This document shows, piece by piece, positions 24,201-39,200 of a DNA stretch of 64,000 nucleotides (positions are counted from its first letter, which is position 1; every line of letters begins with the position of its first letter). Both the position numbers and the translations under genes were made by a program. Under the pieces are notes generated by a model, which was not told the origin of the DNA, ran no database searches, and was given only the letters and a program-made list of their open reading frames with translations. Source of the stretch: Isoperla grammatica (Eukaryota; Arthropoda; Insecta; Plecoptera; Perlodidae); assembly GCA_945910005.1 (NCBI GenBank), contig OX246741.1:39357872-39421871 (forward strand). The letters run 5' to 3'.

Positions 24201-27200
24201 GGGGGTAAGGGGGGGTGATATAGCGATGAGAGGAGCAGCAAGGGAGCATCAAACTAAGGCAAGGAAGCAATATGATATGGTTGCCTGGTTGTCAAGGGGG
24301 TAAGGGGGGGTGATATAGCGATGAGAGGAGCAGCAAGGGAGCATCAAACTAAGGCAAGGAAGCAATATGATATGGTTGCCTGGTTGTCAAGGGGGTAAGG
24401 GGGGGTGATATAGCGATGAGAGGAGCAGCAAGGGAGCATCAAACTAAGGCAAGGAAGCATTATGATATGGTTGCCTGGTTGTCAAGGGGGTAAGGGGTGG
24501 TCATATAGCGATGAGAGGAGCAGCAGGGGAGCATCAAACTAAGGCAAGGAAGCAATATGATATGGTTGCCTGGTTGTCAAGGAGGTAAGGGGTGGTCATA
24601 TAGCGATGAGAGGAGCAGCAGGGGAGCATCAAACTAAGGCAAGGAAGCAATATGATATGGTTGCCTGGTTGTCAAGGGGGTAAGGGGGGGTCATATAGCG
24701 ATGAGAGGAGCAGCAGGGGAGCATCAAACTAAGGCAAGGAAGCAATATGATATGGTTGCCTGGTTGTCAAGGGGGTAAGGGGGGGTCATATAGCGATGAG
24801 AGGAGCAGCAAGGGAGCATCAAACTAAGGCAAGGAAGCAATATGATATGGTTGCCTGGTTGTCAAGGGGGTAAGGGGGGGTCATATAGCGATGAGAGGAG
24901 CAGCAAGGGAGCATCAAACTAAGGCAAGGAAGCAATATGATATGGTTGCCTGGTTGTCAAGGGGGTAAGGGGGGGTCATATAGCGATGAGAGGAGCAGCA
25001 GGGGAGCATCAAACTAAGGCAAGGAAGCAATATGATATGGTTGCCTGGTTGTCAAGGGGGTAAGGGGGGGTCATATAGCGATGAGAGGAGCAGCAGGGGA
25101 GCATCAAACTAAGGCAAGGAAGCAATATGATATGGTTGCCTGGTTGTCAAGAGGGTAAGGGGGGGTCATATAGCGATGAGAGGAGCAGCAGGGGAGCATC
25201 AAACTAAGGCAAGGAAGCAATATGATATGGTTGCCTGGTTGTCAAGGGGGTAAGGGGGGGGTCATATAGCGATGAGAGGAGCAGCAGGGGAGCATCAAAC
25301 TAAGGCAAGGAAGCAATATGATATGGTTGCCTGGTTGTCAAGGGGGTCAGGGGGGGTCATATAGCGATGAGAGGAGCAGCAGGGGATTATCAAACTAAGG
25401 CAAGGAAGCAATATGATATGGTTGCCTGGTTGTCAAGGGGGTCAGGGGGGGTCATATAGCGATGAGAGGAGCAGCAGGGGAGCATCAAACTAAGGCAAGG
25501 AAGCAATATGATATGGTTGCCTGGTTGTCAAGGAGGTAAGGGGGGGTCATATAGCGATGAGAGGAGCAGCAGGGGAGCATCAAACTAAGGCAAGGAAGCA
25601 ATATGATATGGTTGCCTGGTTGTCAAGAGGGTAAGGGGGGGTCATATAGCGATGAGAGGAGCAGCAGGGGAGCATCAAACTAAGGCAAGGAAGCAATATG
25701 ATATGGTTGCCTGGTTGTCAAGGAGGTAAGGGGTGGTCATATAGCGATGAGAGGAGCAGCAAGGGAGCATCAAACTAAGGCAAGGAAGCATTATGATATG
25801 GTTGCCTGGTTGTCAAGGGGGTAAGGGGTGGTCATATAGCGATGAGAGTAGCAGCAAGGGAGCATCAAACTAAGGCAAGGAAGCAATATGATATGGTTGC
25901 CTGGTTGTCAAGGGGGTAAGGGGTGGTCATATAGCGATGAGAGTAGCAGCAAGGGAGCATCAAACTAAGGCAAGGAAGCAATATGATATGGTTGCCTGGT
26001 TGTCAAGGGGGTAAGGGGGGGTCATATAGCGATGAGAGGAGCAGCAGGGGAGCATCAAACTAAGGCAAGGAAGCATTATGATATGGTTGCCTGGTTGTCA
26101 AGGGGGTAAGGGGTGGTCATATAGCGATGAGAGTAGCAGCAAGGGAGCATCAAACTAAGGCAAGGAAGCAATATGATATGGTTGCCTGGTTGTCAAGGGG
26201 GTAAGGGGTGGTCATATAGCGATGAGAGTAGCAGCAAGGGAGCATCAAACTAAGGCAAGGAAGCAATATGATATGGTTGCCTGGTTGTCAAGGGGGTAAG
26301 GGGTGGTCATATAGCGATGACAGGAGCAGCAGGGGAGCATCAAACTAAGGCAAGGAAGCATTATGATATGGTTGCCTGGTTGTCAAGGGGGTAAGGGGTG
26401 GTCATATAGCGATGAGAGTAGCAGCAAGGGAGCATCAAACTAAGGCAAGGAAGCAATATGATATGGTTGCCTGGTTGTCAAGGGGGTAAGGGGTGGTCAT
26501 ATAGCGATGAGAGGAGCAGCAGGGGAGCATCAAACTAAGGCAAGGAAGCAATATGATATGGTTGCCTGGTTGTCAAGGGGGTAAGGGGTGGTCATATAGC
26601 GATGAGAGGAGCAGCAGGGGAGCATCAAACTAAGGCAAGGAAGCAATATGATATGGTTGCCTGGTTGTCAAGGGGGTAAGGGGGGGTCATATAGCGATGA
26701 GAGGAGCAGCAGGGGAGCATCAAACTAGGGCAAGGAAGCAATATGATATGGTTGCCTGGTTGTCAAGGGGGTAAGGGGGGGTCATATAGCGATGAGAGGA
26801 GCAGCAGGGGAGCATCAAACTAAGGCAAGGAAGCATTATGATATGGTTGCCTGGTTGTCAAGGGGGTAAGGGGTGGTCATATAGCGATGAGAGGAGCAGC
26901 AGGGGAGCATCAAACTAAGGCAAGGAAGCAATATGATATGGTTGCCTGGTTGGCAAGGAGGTAAGGGGGGGGTCATATAGCGATGAGAGGAGCAGCAGGG
27001 GAGCATCAAACTAAGGCAAGGAAGCAATATGATATGGTTGCCTGGTTGTCAAGGGGGTAAGGGGGGGTCATATAGCGATGAGAGGAGCAGCAGGGGAGCA
27101 TCAAACTAGGGCAAGGAAGCAATATGATATGGTTGCCTGGTTGTCAAGGGGGTAAGGGGGGGTCATATAGCGATGAGAGGAGCAGCAGGGGAGCATCAAA

Positions 27201-30200
27201 CTAAGGCAAGGAAGCATTATGATATGGTTGCCTGGTTGTCAAGGGGGTAAGGGGTGGTCATATAGCGATGAGAGGAGCAGCAGGGGAGCATCAAACTAAG
27301 GCAAGGAAGCAATATGATATGGTTGCCTGGTTGGCAAGGAGGTAAGGGGGGGTCATATAGCGATGAGAGGAGCAGCAGGGGAGCATCAAACTAAGGCAAG
27401 GAAGCAATATGATATGGTTGCCTGGTTGTCAAGGGGGTAAGGGGGGGTCATATAGCGATGAGAGGAGCAGCAGGGGAGCATCAAACTAAGGCAAGGAAGC
27501 AATATGATATGGTTGCCTGGTTGTCAAGGGGGTAAGGGGGGGTCATATAGCGATGAGAGTAGCAGCAAGGGAGCATCAAACTAAGGCAAGGAAGCAATAT
27601 GATATGGTTGCCTGGTTGTCAAGGAGGTAAGGGGTGGTCATATAGCGATGAGAGTAGCAGCAAGGGAGCATCAAACTAAGGCAAGGAAGCAATATGATAT
27701 GGTTGCCTGGTTGTCAAGAGGGTAAGGGGTGGTCATATAGCGATGAGAGGAGCAGCAGGGGAGCATCAAACTAAGGCAAGGAAGCAATATGATATGGTTG
27801 CCTGGTTGTCAAGGGGGTAAGGGGTGGTCATATAGCGATGAGAGGAGCAGCAGGGGAGCATCAAACTAAGGCAAGGAAGCAATATGATATGGTTGCCTGG
27901 TTGTCAAGAGGGTAAGGGGGGGTCATATAGCGATGAGAGGAGCAGCAGGGGAGCATTAAACTAAGGCAAGGAAGCAATATGATATGGTTGCCTGGTTGTC
28001 AAGGGGGTAAGGGGGGGTCATATAGCGATGAGAGGAGCAGCAGGGGAGCATCAAACTAAGGCAAGGAAGCAATATGATATGGTTGCCTGGTTGTCAAGGG
28101 GGTAAGGGGGGGTCATATAGCGATGAGAGGAGCAGCAGGGGAGCATCAAACTAAGGCAAGGAAGCAATATGATATGGTTGCCTGGTTGTCAAGGAGGTAA
28201 GGGGTGGTCATATAGCGATGAGAGGAGCAGCAGGGGAGCATCAAACTAAGGCAAGGAAGCAATATGATATGGTTGCCTGGTTGTCAAGAGGGTAAGGGGG
28301 GGTGATATAGCGATGAGAGGAGCAGCAGGGGAGCATCAAACTAAGGCAAGGAAGCAATATGATATGGTTGCCTGGTTGTCAAGGGGGTAAGGGGGGGTCA
28401 TATAGCGATGAGAGGAGCAGCAGGGGAGCATCAAACTAAGGCAAGGAAGCAATATGATATGGTTGCCTGGTTGTCAAGGGGGTAAGGGGGGGTCATATAG
28501 CGATGACAGGAGCAGCAGGGGAGCATCAAACTAAGGCAAGGAAGCAATATGATATGGTTGCCTGGTTGTCAAGGGGGTAAGGGGGGGTCATATAGCGATG
28601 AGAGTAGCAGCAGGGGAGCATCAAACTAAGGCAAGGAAGCAATATGATATGGTTGCCTGGTTGTCAAGGGGGTAAGGGGTGGTCATATAGCGATGAGAGG
28701 AGCAGCAGGGGAGCATCAAACTAAGGCAAGGAAGCAATATGATATGGTTGCCTGGTTGTCAAGGGGGTAAGGGGTGGTCATATAGCGATGAGAGGAGCAG
28801 CAGGGGAGCATCAAACTAAGGCAAGGAAGCAATATGATATGGTTGCCTGGTTGTCAAGGGGGTAAGGGGGGGTCATATAGCGATGAGAGGAGCAGCAGGG
28901 GAGCATCAAACTAAGGCAAGGAAGCAATATGATATGGTTGCCTGGTTGTCAAGGGGGTAAGGGGGGGTGATATAGCGATGAGAGGAGCAGCAGGGGAGCA
29001 TCAAACTAAGGCAAGGAAGCAATATGATATGGTTGCCTGGTTGTCAAGGGGGTAAGGGGGGGTCATATAGCGATGAGAGTAGCAGCAGGGGAGCATCAAA
29101 CTAAGGCAAGGAAGCAATATGATATGGTTGCCTGGTTGTCAAGGGGGTAAGGGGTGGTCATATAGCGATGAGAGTAGCAGCAAGGGAGCATCAAACTAAG
29201 GCAAGGAAGCAATATGATATGGTTGCCTGGTTGTCAAGGGGGTAAGGGGTGGTCATATAGCGATGAGAGGAGCAGCAGGGGAGCATCAAACTAAGGCAAG
29301 GAAGCAATATGATATGGTTGCCTGGTTGTCAAGGGGGTAAGGGGTGGTCATATAGCGATGAGAGGAGCAGCAGGGGAGCATCAAACTAAGGCAAGGAAGC
29401 AATATGATATGGTTGCCTGGTTGTCAAGGGGGTAAGGGGTGGTAATATAGCGATGAGAGGAGCAGCAGGGGAGCATCAAACTAAGGCAAGGAAGCAATAT
29501 GATATGGTTGCCTGGTTGTCAAGGGGGTAAGGGGTGGTCATATAGCGATGAGAGGAGCAGCAGGGGAGCATCAAACTAAGGCAAGGAAGCAATATGATAT
29601 GGTTGCCTGGTTGTCAAGGGGGTAAGGGGTGGTCATATAGCGATGAGAGGAGCAGCAGGGGAGCATCAAACTAAGGCAAGGAAGCAATATGATATGGTTG
29701 CCTGGTTGTCAAGGGGGTAAGGGGTGGTCATATAGCGATGAGAGGAGCAGCAGGGGAGCATCAAACTAAGGCAAGGAAGCAATATGATATGGTTGCCTGG
29801 TTGTCAAGGGGGTAAGGGGTGGTCATATAGCGATGAGAGGAGCAGCAGGGGAGCATCAAACTAAGGCAAGGAAGCAATATGATATGGTTGCCTGGTTGTC
29901 AAGGAGGTAAGGGGTGGTCATATAGCGATGAGAGGAGCAGCAGGGGAGCATCAAACTAAGGCAAGGAAGCAATATGATATGGTTGCCTGGTTGTCAAGGA
30001 GGTAAGGGGTGGTCATATAGCGATGAGAGGAGCAGCAGGGGAGCATCAAACTAAGGCAAGGAAGCAATATGATATGGTTGCCTGGTTGTCAAGGGGGTAA
30101 GGGGGGTCATATAGCGATGAGAGGAGCAGCAGGGGAGCATCAAACTAAGGCAAGGAAGCAATATGATATGGTTGCCTGGTTGTCAAGGGGGTAAGGGGGG

Positions 30201-33200
30201 GTCATATAGCGATGAGAGGAGCAGCAAGGGAGCATCAAACTAAGGCAAGGAAGCAATATGATATGGTTGCCTGGTTGTCAAGAGGGTAAGGGGGGGTCAT
30301 ATAGCGATGAGAGGAGCAGCAGGGGAGCATCAAACTTAAGCAAAGGAAGCAATATGATATGGTTGCCTGGTTGTCAAGGGGGTAAGGGGGGGTCATATAG
30401 CGATGAGAGGAGCAGCAGGGGAGCATCAAACTAAGGCAAGGAAGCAATATGATATGGTTGCCTGGTTGTCAAGGGGGTAAGGGGGGGTGATATAGCGATG
30501 AGAGGAGCAGCAGGGGAGCATCAAACTAAGGCAAGGAAGCAATATGATATGGTTGCCTGGTTGTCAAGGGGGTAAGGGGGGGTCATATAGCGATGAGAGT
30601 AGCAGCAGGGGAGCATCAAACTAAGGCAAGGAAGCAATATGATATGGTTGCCTGGTTGTCAAGGGGGTAAGGGGTGGTCATATAGCGATGAGAGGAGCAG
30701 CAGGGGAGCATCAAACTAAGGCAAGGAAGCAATATGATATGGTTGCCTGGTTGTCAAGGGGGTAAGGGGGGGTCATATAGCGATGAGAGGAGCAGCAGGG
30801 GAGCATCAAACTAAGGCAAGGAAGCAATATGATATGGTTGCCTGGTTGTCAAGGGGGTAAGGGGGGGTGATATAGCGATGAGAGGAGCAGCAGGGGAGCA
30901 TCAAACTAAGGCAAGGAAGCAATATGATATGGTTGCCTGGTTGTCAAGGGGGTAAGGGGGGGTGATATAGCGATGAGAGGAGCAGCAGGGGAGCATCAAA
31001 CTAAGGCAAGGAAGCAATATGATATGGTTGCCTGGTTGTCAAGGGGGTAAGGGGGGGTGATATAGCGATGAGAGGAGCAGCAGGGGAGCATCAAACTAAG
31101 GCAAGGAAGCAATATGATATGGTTGCCTGGTTGTCAAGGGGGTAAGGGGGGGTCATATAGCGATGAGAGGAGCAGCAGGGGAGCATCAAACTAAGGCAAG
31201 GAAGCAATATGATATGGTTGCCTGGTTGTCAAGGGGGTAAGGGGGGGTGATATAGCGATGAGAGGAGCAGCAGGGGAGCATCAAACTAAGGCAAGGAAGC
31301 AATATGATATGGTTGCCTGGTTGTCAAGGGGGTAAGGGGGGGTCATATAGCGATGAGAGGAGCAGCAGGGGAGCATCAAACTAAGGCAAGGAAGCAATAT
31401 GATATGGTTGCCTGGTTGTCAAGGGGGTAAGGGGGGGTCATATAGCGATGAGAGGAGCAGCAAGGGAGCATCAAACTAAGGCAAGGAAGCAATATGATAT
31501 GGTTGCCTGGTTGTCAAGGGGGTAAGGGGGGGTGATATAGCGATGAGAGGAGCAGCAGGGGAGCATCAAACTAAGGCAAGGAAGCAATATGATATGGTTG
31601 CCTGGTTGTCAAGGGGGTAAGGGGTGGTCATATAGCGATGAGAGGAGCAGCAGGGGAGCATCAAACTAAGGCAAGGAAGCAATATGATATGGTTGCCTGG
31701 TTGTCAAGGGGGTAAGGGGGGGTCATATAGCGATGAGAGGAGCAGCAGAGGAGCATCAAACTAAGGCAAGGAAGCAATATGATATGGTTGCCTGGTTGTC
31801 AAGAGGGTAAGGGGGGGTCATATAGCGATGAGAGGAGCAGCAGGGGAGCATCACACTAAGGCAAGGAAGCAATATGATATGGTTGCCTGGTTGTCAAGGG
31901 GGTAAGGGGGGGTCATATAGCGATGAGAGGAGCAGCAGGGGAGCATCAAACTAAGGCAAGGAAGCAATATGATATGGTTGCCTGGTTGTCAAGGGGGTAA
32001 GGGGTGGTCATATAGCGATGAGAGGAGCAGCAGGGGAGCATCAAACTAAGGCAAGGAAGCATTATGATATGGTTGCCTGGTTGTCAAGGAGGTAAGGGGT
32101 GGTCATATAGCGATGAGAGGAGCAGCAGGGGAGCATCAAACTAAGGCAAGGAAGCAATATGATATGGTTGCCTGGTTGTCAAGGGGGTAAGGGGGGGTCA
32201 TATAGCGATGAGAGGAGCAGCAGGGGAGCATCAAACTAAGGCAAGGAAGCAATATGATATGGTTGCCTGGTTGTCAAGGGGGTAAGGGGGGGTCATATAG
32301 CGATGAGAGGAGCAGCAGGGGAGCATCAAACTAAGGCAAGGAAGCAATATGATATGGTTGCCTGGTTGTCAAGAGGGTAAGGGGTGGTCATATAGCGATG
32401 AGAGGAGCAGCAGGGGAGCATCAAACTAAGGCAAGGAAGCAATATGATATGGTTGCCTGGTTGTCAAGGGGGTAAGGGGGGGTCATATAGCGATGAGAGG
32501 AGCAGCAGGGGAGCATCAAACTAAGGCAAGGAAGCAATATGATATGGTTGCCTGGTTGTCAAGAGGGTAAGGGGGGGTCATATAGCGATGAGAGGAGCAG
32601 CAGGGGAGCATCAAACTAAGGCAAGGAAGCAATATGATATGGTTGCCTGGTTGTCAAGGGGGTAAGGGGGGGTGATATAGCGATGAGAGGAGCAGCAGGG
32701 GAGCATCAAACTAAGGCAAGGAAGCAATATGATATGGTTGCTTGGTTGTCAAGGGGGTAAGGGGTGGTCATATAGCGATGAGAGGAGCAGCAGCGGAGCA
32801 TCAAACTTAAGCAAAGGAAGCAATATGATATGGTTGCCTGGTTGTCAAGGGGGTAAGGGGGGGTGATATAGCGATGAGAGGAGCAGCAGGGGAGCATCAA
32901 ACTAAGGCAATGAAGCAATATGATATGGTTGCCTGGTTGTCAAGGGGGTAAGGGGTGGTCATATAGCGATGAGAGTAGCAGCAAGGGAGCATCAAACTAA
33001 GGCAAGGAAGCAATATGATATGGTTGCCTGGTTGTCAAGGGGGTAAGGGGTGGTCATATAGCGATGAGAGGAGCAGCAGGGGATTATCAAACTAAGGCAA
33101 GGAAGCAATATGATATGGTTGCCTGGTTGTCAAGGGGGTAAGGGGTGGTCATATAGCGATGAGAGGAGCAGCAGGGGATTATCAAACTAAGGCAAGGAAG

Positions 33201-36200
33201 CAATATGATATGGTTGCCTGGTTGTCAAGGGGGTAAGGGGGGGTCATATAGCGATGAGAGGAGCAGCAGAGGAGCATCAAACTAAGGCAAGGAAGCAATA
33301 TGATATGGTTGCCTGGTTGTCAAGGGGGTAAGGGGGGGTCATATAGCGATGAGAGGAGCAGCAGGGGAGCATCAAACTAAGGCAAGGAAGCAATATGATA
33401 TGGTTGCCTGGTTGTCAAGGGGGTAAGGGGTGGTCATATAGCGATGAGAGGAGCAGCAAGGGAGCATCAAACTAAGGCAAGGAAGCAATATGATATGGTT
33501 GCCTGGTTGTCAAGGGGGTAAGGGGTGGTCATATAGCGATGAGAGGAGCAGCAGGGGAGCATCAAACTAAGGCAAGGAAGCAATATGATATGGTTGCCTG
33601 GTTGTCAAGGGGGTAAGGGGTGGTCATATAGCGATGAGAGGAGCAGCAGGGGAGCATCAAACTAAGGCAAGGAAGCAATATGATATGGTTGCCTGGTTGT
33701 CAAGGGGGTAAGGGGGGGTCATATAGCGATGAGAGGAGCAGCAGAGGAGCATCAAACTAAGGCAAGGAAGCAATATGATATGGTTGCCTGGTTGTCAAGG
33801 GGGTAAGGGGTGGTCATATAGCGATGAGAGGAGCAGCAGGGGAGCATCAAACTAAGGCAAGGAAGCAATATGATATGGTTGCCTGGTTGTCAAGGGGGTA
33901 AGGGGTGGTCATATAGCGATGAGAGGAGCAGCAGGGGAGCATCAAACTAAGGCAAGGAAGCAATATGATATGGTTGCCTGGTTGTCAAGGGGGTAAGGGG
34001 TGGTCATATAGCGATGAGAGGAGCAGCAGGGGAGCATCAAACTAAGGCAAGGAAGCAATATGATATGGTTGCCTGGTTGTCAAGGAGGTAAGGGGTGGTC
34101 ATATAGCGATGAGAGTAGCAGCAGGGGAGCATCAAACTAAGGCAAGGAAGCAATATGATATGGTTGCCTGGTTGTCAAGAGGGTAAGGGGGGGTCATATA
34201 GCGATGAGAGGAGCAGCAGGGGAGCATCAAACTAAGGCAAGGAAGCAATATGATATGGTTGCCTGGTTGTCAAGAGGGTAAGGGGGGGTCATATAGCGAT
34301 GAGAGGAGCAGCAGGGGAGCATCAAACTAAGGCAAGGAAGCAATATGATATGGTTGCCTGGTTGTCAAGGGGGTAAGGGGTGGTCATATAGCGATGAGAG
34401 GAGCAGCAGGGGAGCATCAAACTAAGGCAAGGAAGCAATATGATATGGTTGCCTGGTTGTCAAGGGGGTAAGGGGTGGTCATATAGCGATGAGAGGAGCA
34501 GCAGGGGAGCATCAAACTAAGGCAAGGAAGCAATATGATATGGTTGCCTGGTGGTCAAGGGGGTAAGGGGGGGTCATATAGCGATGAGAGGAGCAGCAGG
34601 GGAGCATCAAACTAAGGCAAGGAAGCAATATGATATGGTTGCCTGGTTGTCAAGGGGGTAAGGGGTGGTCATATAGCGATGAGAGGAGCAGCAGGGGAGC
34701 ATCAAACTAAGGCAAGGAAGCAATATGATATGGTTGCCTGGTTGTCAAGGAGGTAAGGGGTGGTCATATAGCGATGAGAGGAGCAGCAGGGGAGCATCAA
34801 ACTAAGGCAAGGAAGCAATATGATATGGTTGCCTGGTTGTCAAGGGGGTAAGGGGTGGTCATATAGCGATGAGAGGAGCAGCAGGGGAGCATCAAACTAA
34901 GGCAAGGAAGCAATATGATATGGTTGCCTGGTTGTCAAGGAGGTAAGGGGTGGTCATATAGCGATGAGAGGAGCAGCAGGGGAGCATCAAACTAAGGCAA
35001 GGAAGCAATATGATATGGTTGCCTGGTTGTCAAGGGGGTAAGGGGTGGTCATATAGCGATGAGAGGAGCAGCAGGGGAGCATCAAACTAAGGCAAGGAAG
35101 CAATATGATATGGTTGCCTGGTTGTCAAGGGGGTAAGGGGTGGTCATATAGCGATGAGAGGAGCAGCAGGGGAGCATCAAACTAAGGCAAGGAAGCAATA
35201 TGATATGGTTGCCTGGTTGTCAAGGGGGTAAGGGGTGGTCATATAGCGATGAGAGGAGCAGCAGGGGAGCATCAAACTAAGGCAAGGAAGCAATATGATA
35301 TGGTTGCCTGGTTGTCAAGGGGGTAAGGGGTGGTCATATAGCGATGAGAGGAGCAGCAGGGGAGCATCAAACTAAGGCAAGGAAGCAATATGATATGGTT
35401 GCCTGGTTGTCAAGGGGGTAAGGGGTGGTCATATAGCGATGAGAGGAGCAGCAGGGGAGCATCAAACTAAGGCAAGGAAGCAATATGATATGGTTGCCTG
35501 GTTGTCAAGGGGGTAAGGGGTGGTCATATAGCGATGAGAGGAGCAGCAGGGGAGCATCAAACTAAGGCAAGGAAGCAATATGATATGGTTGCCTGGTTGT
35601 CAAGGGGGTAAGGGGTGGTCATATAGCGATGAGAGGAGCAGCAGGGGAGCATCAAACTAAGGCAAGGAAGCAATATGATATGGTTGCCTGGTTGTCAAGG
35701 GGGTAAGGGGTGGTCATATAGCGATGAGAGGAGCAGCAGGGGAGCATCAAACTAAGGCAAGGAAGCAATATGATATGGTTGCCTGGTTGTCAAGAGGGTA
35801 AGGGGGGGTCATATAGCGATGAGAGGAGCAGCAGGGGAGCATCAAACTAAGGCAAGGAAGCAATATGATATGGTTGCCTGGTTGTCAAGGGGGTAAGGGG
35901 GGGTCATATAGCGATGAGAGGAGCAGCAGGGGAGCATCAAACTAAGGCAAGGAAGCAATATGATATGGTTGCCTGGTTGTCAAGGGGGTAAGGGGGGGTC
36001 ATATAGCGATGAGAGGAGCAGCAGGGGAGCATCAAACTAAGGCAAGGAAGCAATATGATATGGTTGCCTGGTTGTCAAGGGGGTAAGGGGGGGTCATATA
36101 GCGATGAGAGGAGCAGCAGGGGAGCATCAAACTAAGGCAAGGAAGCAATATGATATGGTTGCCTGGTTGTCAAGGGGGTAAGGGGGGGTCATATAGCGAT

Positions 36201-39200
36201 GACAGGAGCAGCAGGGGAGCATCAAACTAAGGCAAGGAAGCAATATGATATGGTTGCCTGGTTGTCAAGGAGGTAAGGGGTGGTCATATAGCGATGAGAG
36301 GAGCAGCAGGGGAGCATCAAACTAAGGCAAGGAAGCAATATGATATGGTTGCCTGGTTGTCAAGGAGGTAAGGGGTGGTCATATAGCGATGAGAGGAGCA
36401 GCAGGGGAGCATCAAACTAAGGCAAGGAAGCAATATGATATGGTTGCCTGGTTGTCAAGGGGGTAAGGGGGGGTGCTATAGCGATGAGAGGAGCAGCAGG
36501 GGAGCATCAAACTAAGGCAAGGAAGCAATATGATATGGTTGCCTGGTTGTCAAGGGGGTAAGGGGGGGTCATATAGCGATGAGAGGAGCAGCAGGGGAGC
36601 ATCAAACTAAGGCAAGGAAGCAATATGATATGGTTGCCTGGTTGTCAAGGAGGTAAGGGGTGGTCATATAGCGATGAGAGGAGCAGCAGGGGAGCATCAA
36701 ACTAAGGCAAGGAAGCAATATGATATGGTTGCCTGGTTGTCAAGGGGGTAAGGGGGGGGTCATATAGCGATGAGAGGAGCAGCAGGGGAGCATCAAACTA
36801 AGGCAAGGAAGCAATATGATATGGTTGCCTGGTTGTCAAGGGGGTAAGGGGTGGTCATATAGCGATGAGAGGAGCAGCAGGGGAGCATCAAACTAAGGCA
36901 AGGAAGCAATATGATATGGTTGCCTGGTTGTCAAGGGGGTAAGGGGTGGTCATATAGCGATGAGAGGAGCAGCAGGGGAGCATCAAACTAAGGCAAGGAA
37001 GCAATATGATATGGTTGCCTGGTTGTCAAGGGGGTAAGGGGTGGTCATATAGCGATGAGAGGAGCAGCAGGGGAGCATCAAACTAAGGCAAGGAAGCATT
37101 ATGATATGGTTGCCTGGTTGTCAAGGGGGTAAGGGGTGGTCATATAGCGATGAGAGGAGCAGCAGGGGAGCATCAAACTAAGGCAAGGAAGCATTATGAT
37201 ATGGTTGCCTGGTTGTCAAGGGGGTAAGGGGTGGTCATATAGCGATGAGAGGAGCAGCAGGGGAGCATCAAACTAAGGCAAGGAAGCAATATGATATGGT
37301 TGCCTGGTTGTCAAGAGGGTAAGGGGTGGTCATATAGCGATGAGAGGAGCAGCAGGGGAGCATCAAACTAAGGCAAGGAAGCAATATGATATGGTTGCCT
37401 GGTTGTCAAGGGGGTAAGGGGGGGTCATATAGCGATGAGAGGAGCAGCAGGGGAGCATCAAACTAAGGCAAGGAAGCAATATGATATGGTTGCCTGGTTG
37501 TCAAGGGGGTAAGGGGGGGTGATATAGCGATGAGAGGAGCAGCAGGGGAGCATCAAACTAAGGCAAGGAAGCAATATGATATGGTTGCCTGGTTGTCAAG
37601 GGGGTAAGGGGGGGTGATATAGCGATGAGAGGAGCAGCAGGGGAGCATCAAACTAAGGCAAGGAAGCAATATGATATGGTTGCCTGGTTGTCAAGGGGGT
37701 AAGGGGGGGTCATATAGCGATGAGAGGAGCAGCAAGGGAGCATCAAACTAAGGCAAGGAAGCAATATGATATGGTTGCCTGGTTGTCAAGGGGGTAAGGG
37801 GTGGTCATATAGCGATGAGAGGAGCAGCAGGGGAGCATCAAACTAAGGCAAGGAAGCAATATGATATGGTTGCCTGGTTGTCAAGAGGGTAAGGGGGGGT
37901 CATATAGCGATGAGAGGAGCAGCAGGGGAGCATCAAACTAAGGCAAGGAAGCAATATGATATGGTTGCCTGGTTGTCAAGGGGGTAAGGGGGGGTCATAT
38001 AGCGATGAGAGGAGAAGCAAGGGAGCATCAAACTAAGGCAAGGAAGCAATATGATATGGTTGCCTGGTTGTCAAGGGGGTAAGGGGTGGTCATATAGCGA
38101 TGAGAGGAGCAGCAGGGGAGCATCAAACTAAGGCAAGGAAGCAATATGATATGGTTGCCTGGTTGTCAAGGGGGTAAGGGGTGGTCATATAGCGATGAGA
38201 GGAGCAGCAGGGGAGCATCAAACTAAGGCAAGGAAGCAATATGATATGGTTGCCTGGTTGTCAAGGGGGTAAGGGGTGGTCATATAGCGATGAGAGGAGC
38301 AGCAGGGGAGCATCAAACTAAGGCAAGGAAGCAATATGATATGGTTGCCTGGTTGTCAAGAGGGTAAGGGGGGGTCATATAGCGATGAGAGGAGCAGCAG
38401 GGGAGCATCAAACTAAGGCAAGGAAGCAATATGATATGGTTGCCTGGTTGTCAAGGGGGTAAGGGGTGGTCATATAGCGATGAGAGGAGCAGCAGGGGAG
38501 CATCAAACTAAGGCAAGGAAGCAATATGATATGGTTGCCTGGTTGTCAAGGGGGTAAGGGGGGGTCATATAGCGATGAGAGGAGCAGCAGGGGAGCATCA
38601 AACTAAGGCAAGGAAGCAATATGATATGGTTGCCTGGTTGTCAAGGGGGTAAGGGGTGGTCATATAGCGATGAGAGGAGCAGCAGGGGAGCATCAAACTA
38701 AGGCAAGGAAGCATTATGATATGGTTGCCTGGTTGTCAAGGGGGTAAGGGGGGGTCATATAGCGATGAGAGGAGCAGCAGGGGAGCATCACACTAAGGCA
38801 AGGAAGCAATATGATATGGTTGCCTGGTTGTCAAGGGGGTAAGGGGGGGTCATATAGCGATGAGAGGAGCAGCAGGGGAGCATCAAACTAAGGCAAGGAA
38901 GCAATATGATATGGTTGCCTGGTTGTCAAGGGGGTAAGGGGGGGTCATATAGCGATGAGAGGAGCAGCAGGGGAGCATCAAACTAAGGCAAGGAAGCAAT
39001 ATGATATGGTTGCCTGGTTGTCAAGAGGGTAAGGGGTGGTCATATAGCGATGAGAGGAGCAGCAGGGGAGCATCAAACTAAGGCAAGGAAGCAATATGAT
39101 ATGGTTGCCTGGTTGTCAAGGGGGTAAGGGGGGGTCATATAGCGATGAGAGGAGCAGCAGGGGAGCATCAAACTAAGGCAAGGAAGCAATATGATATGGT

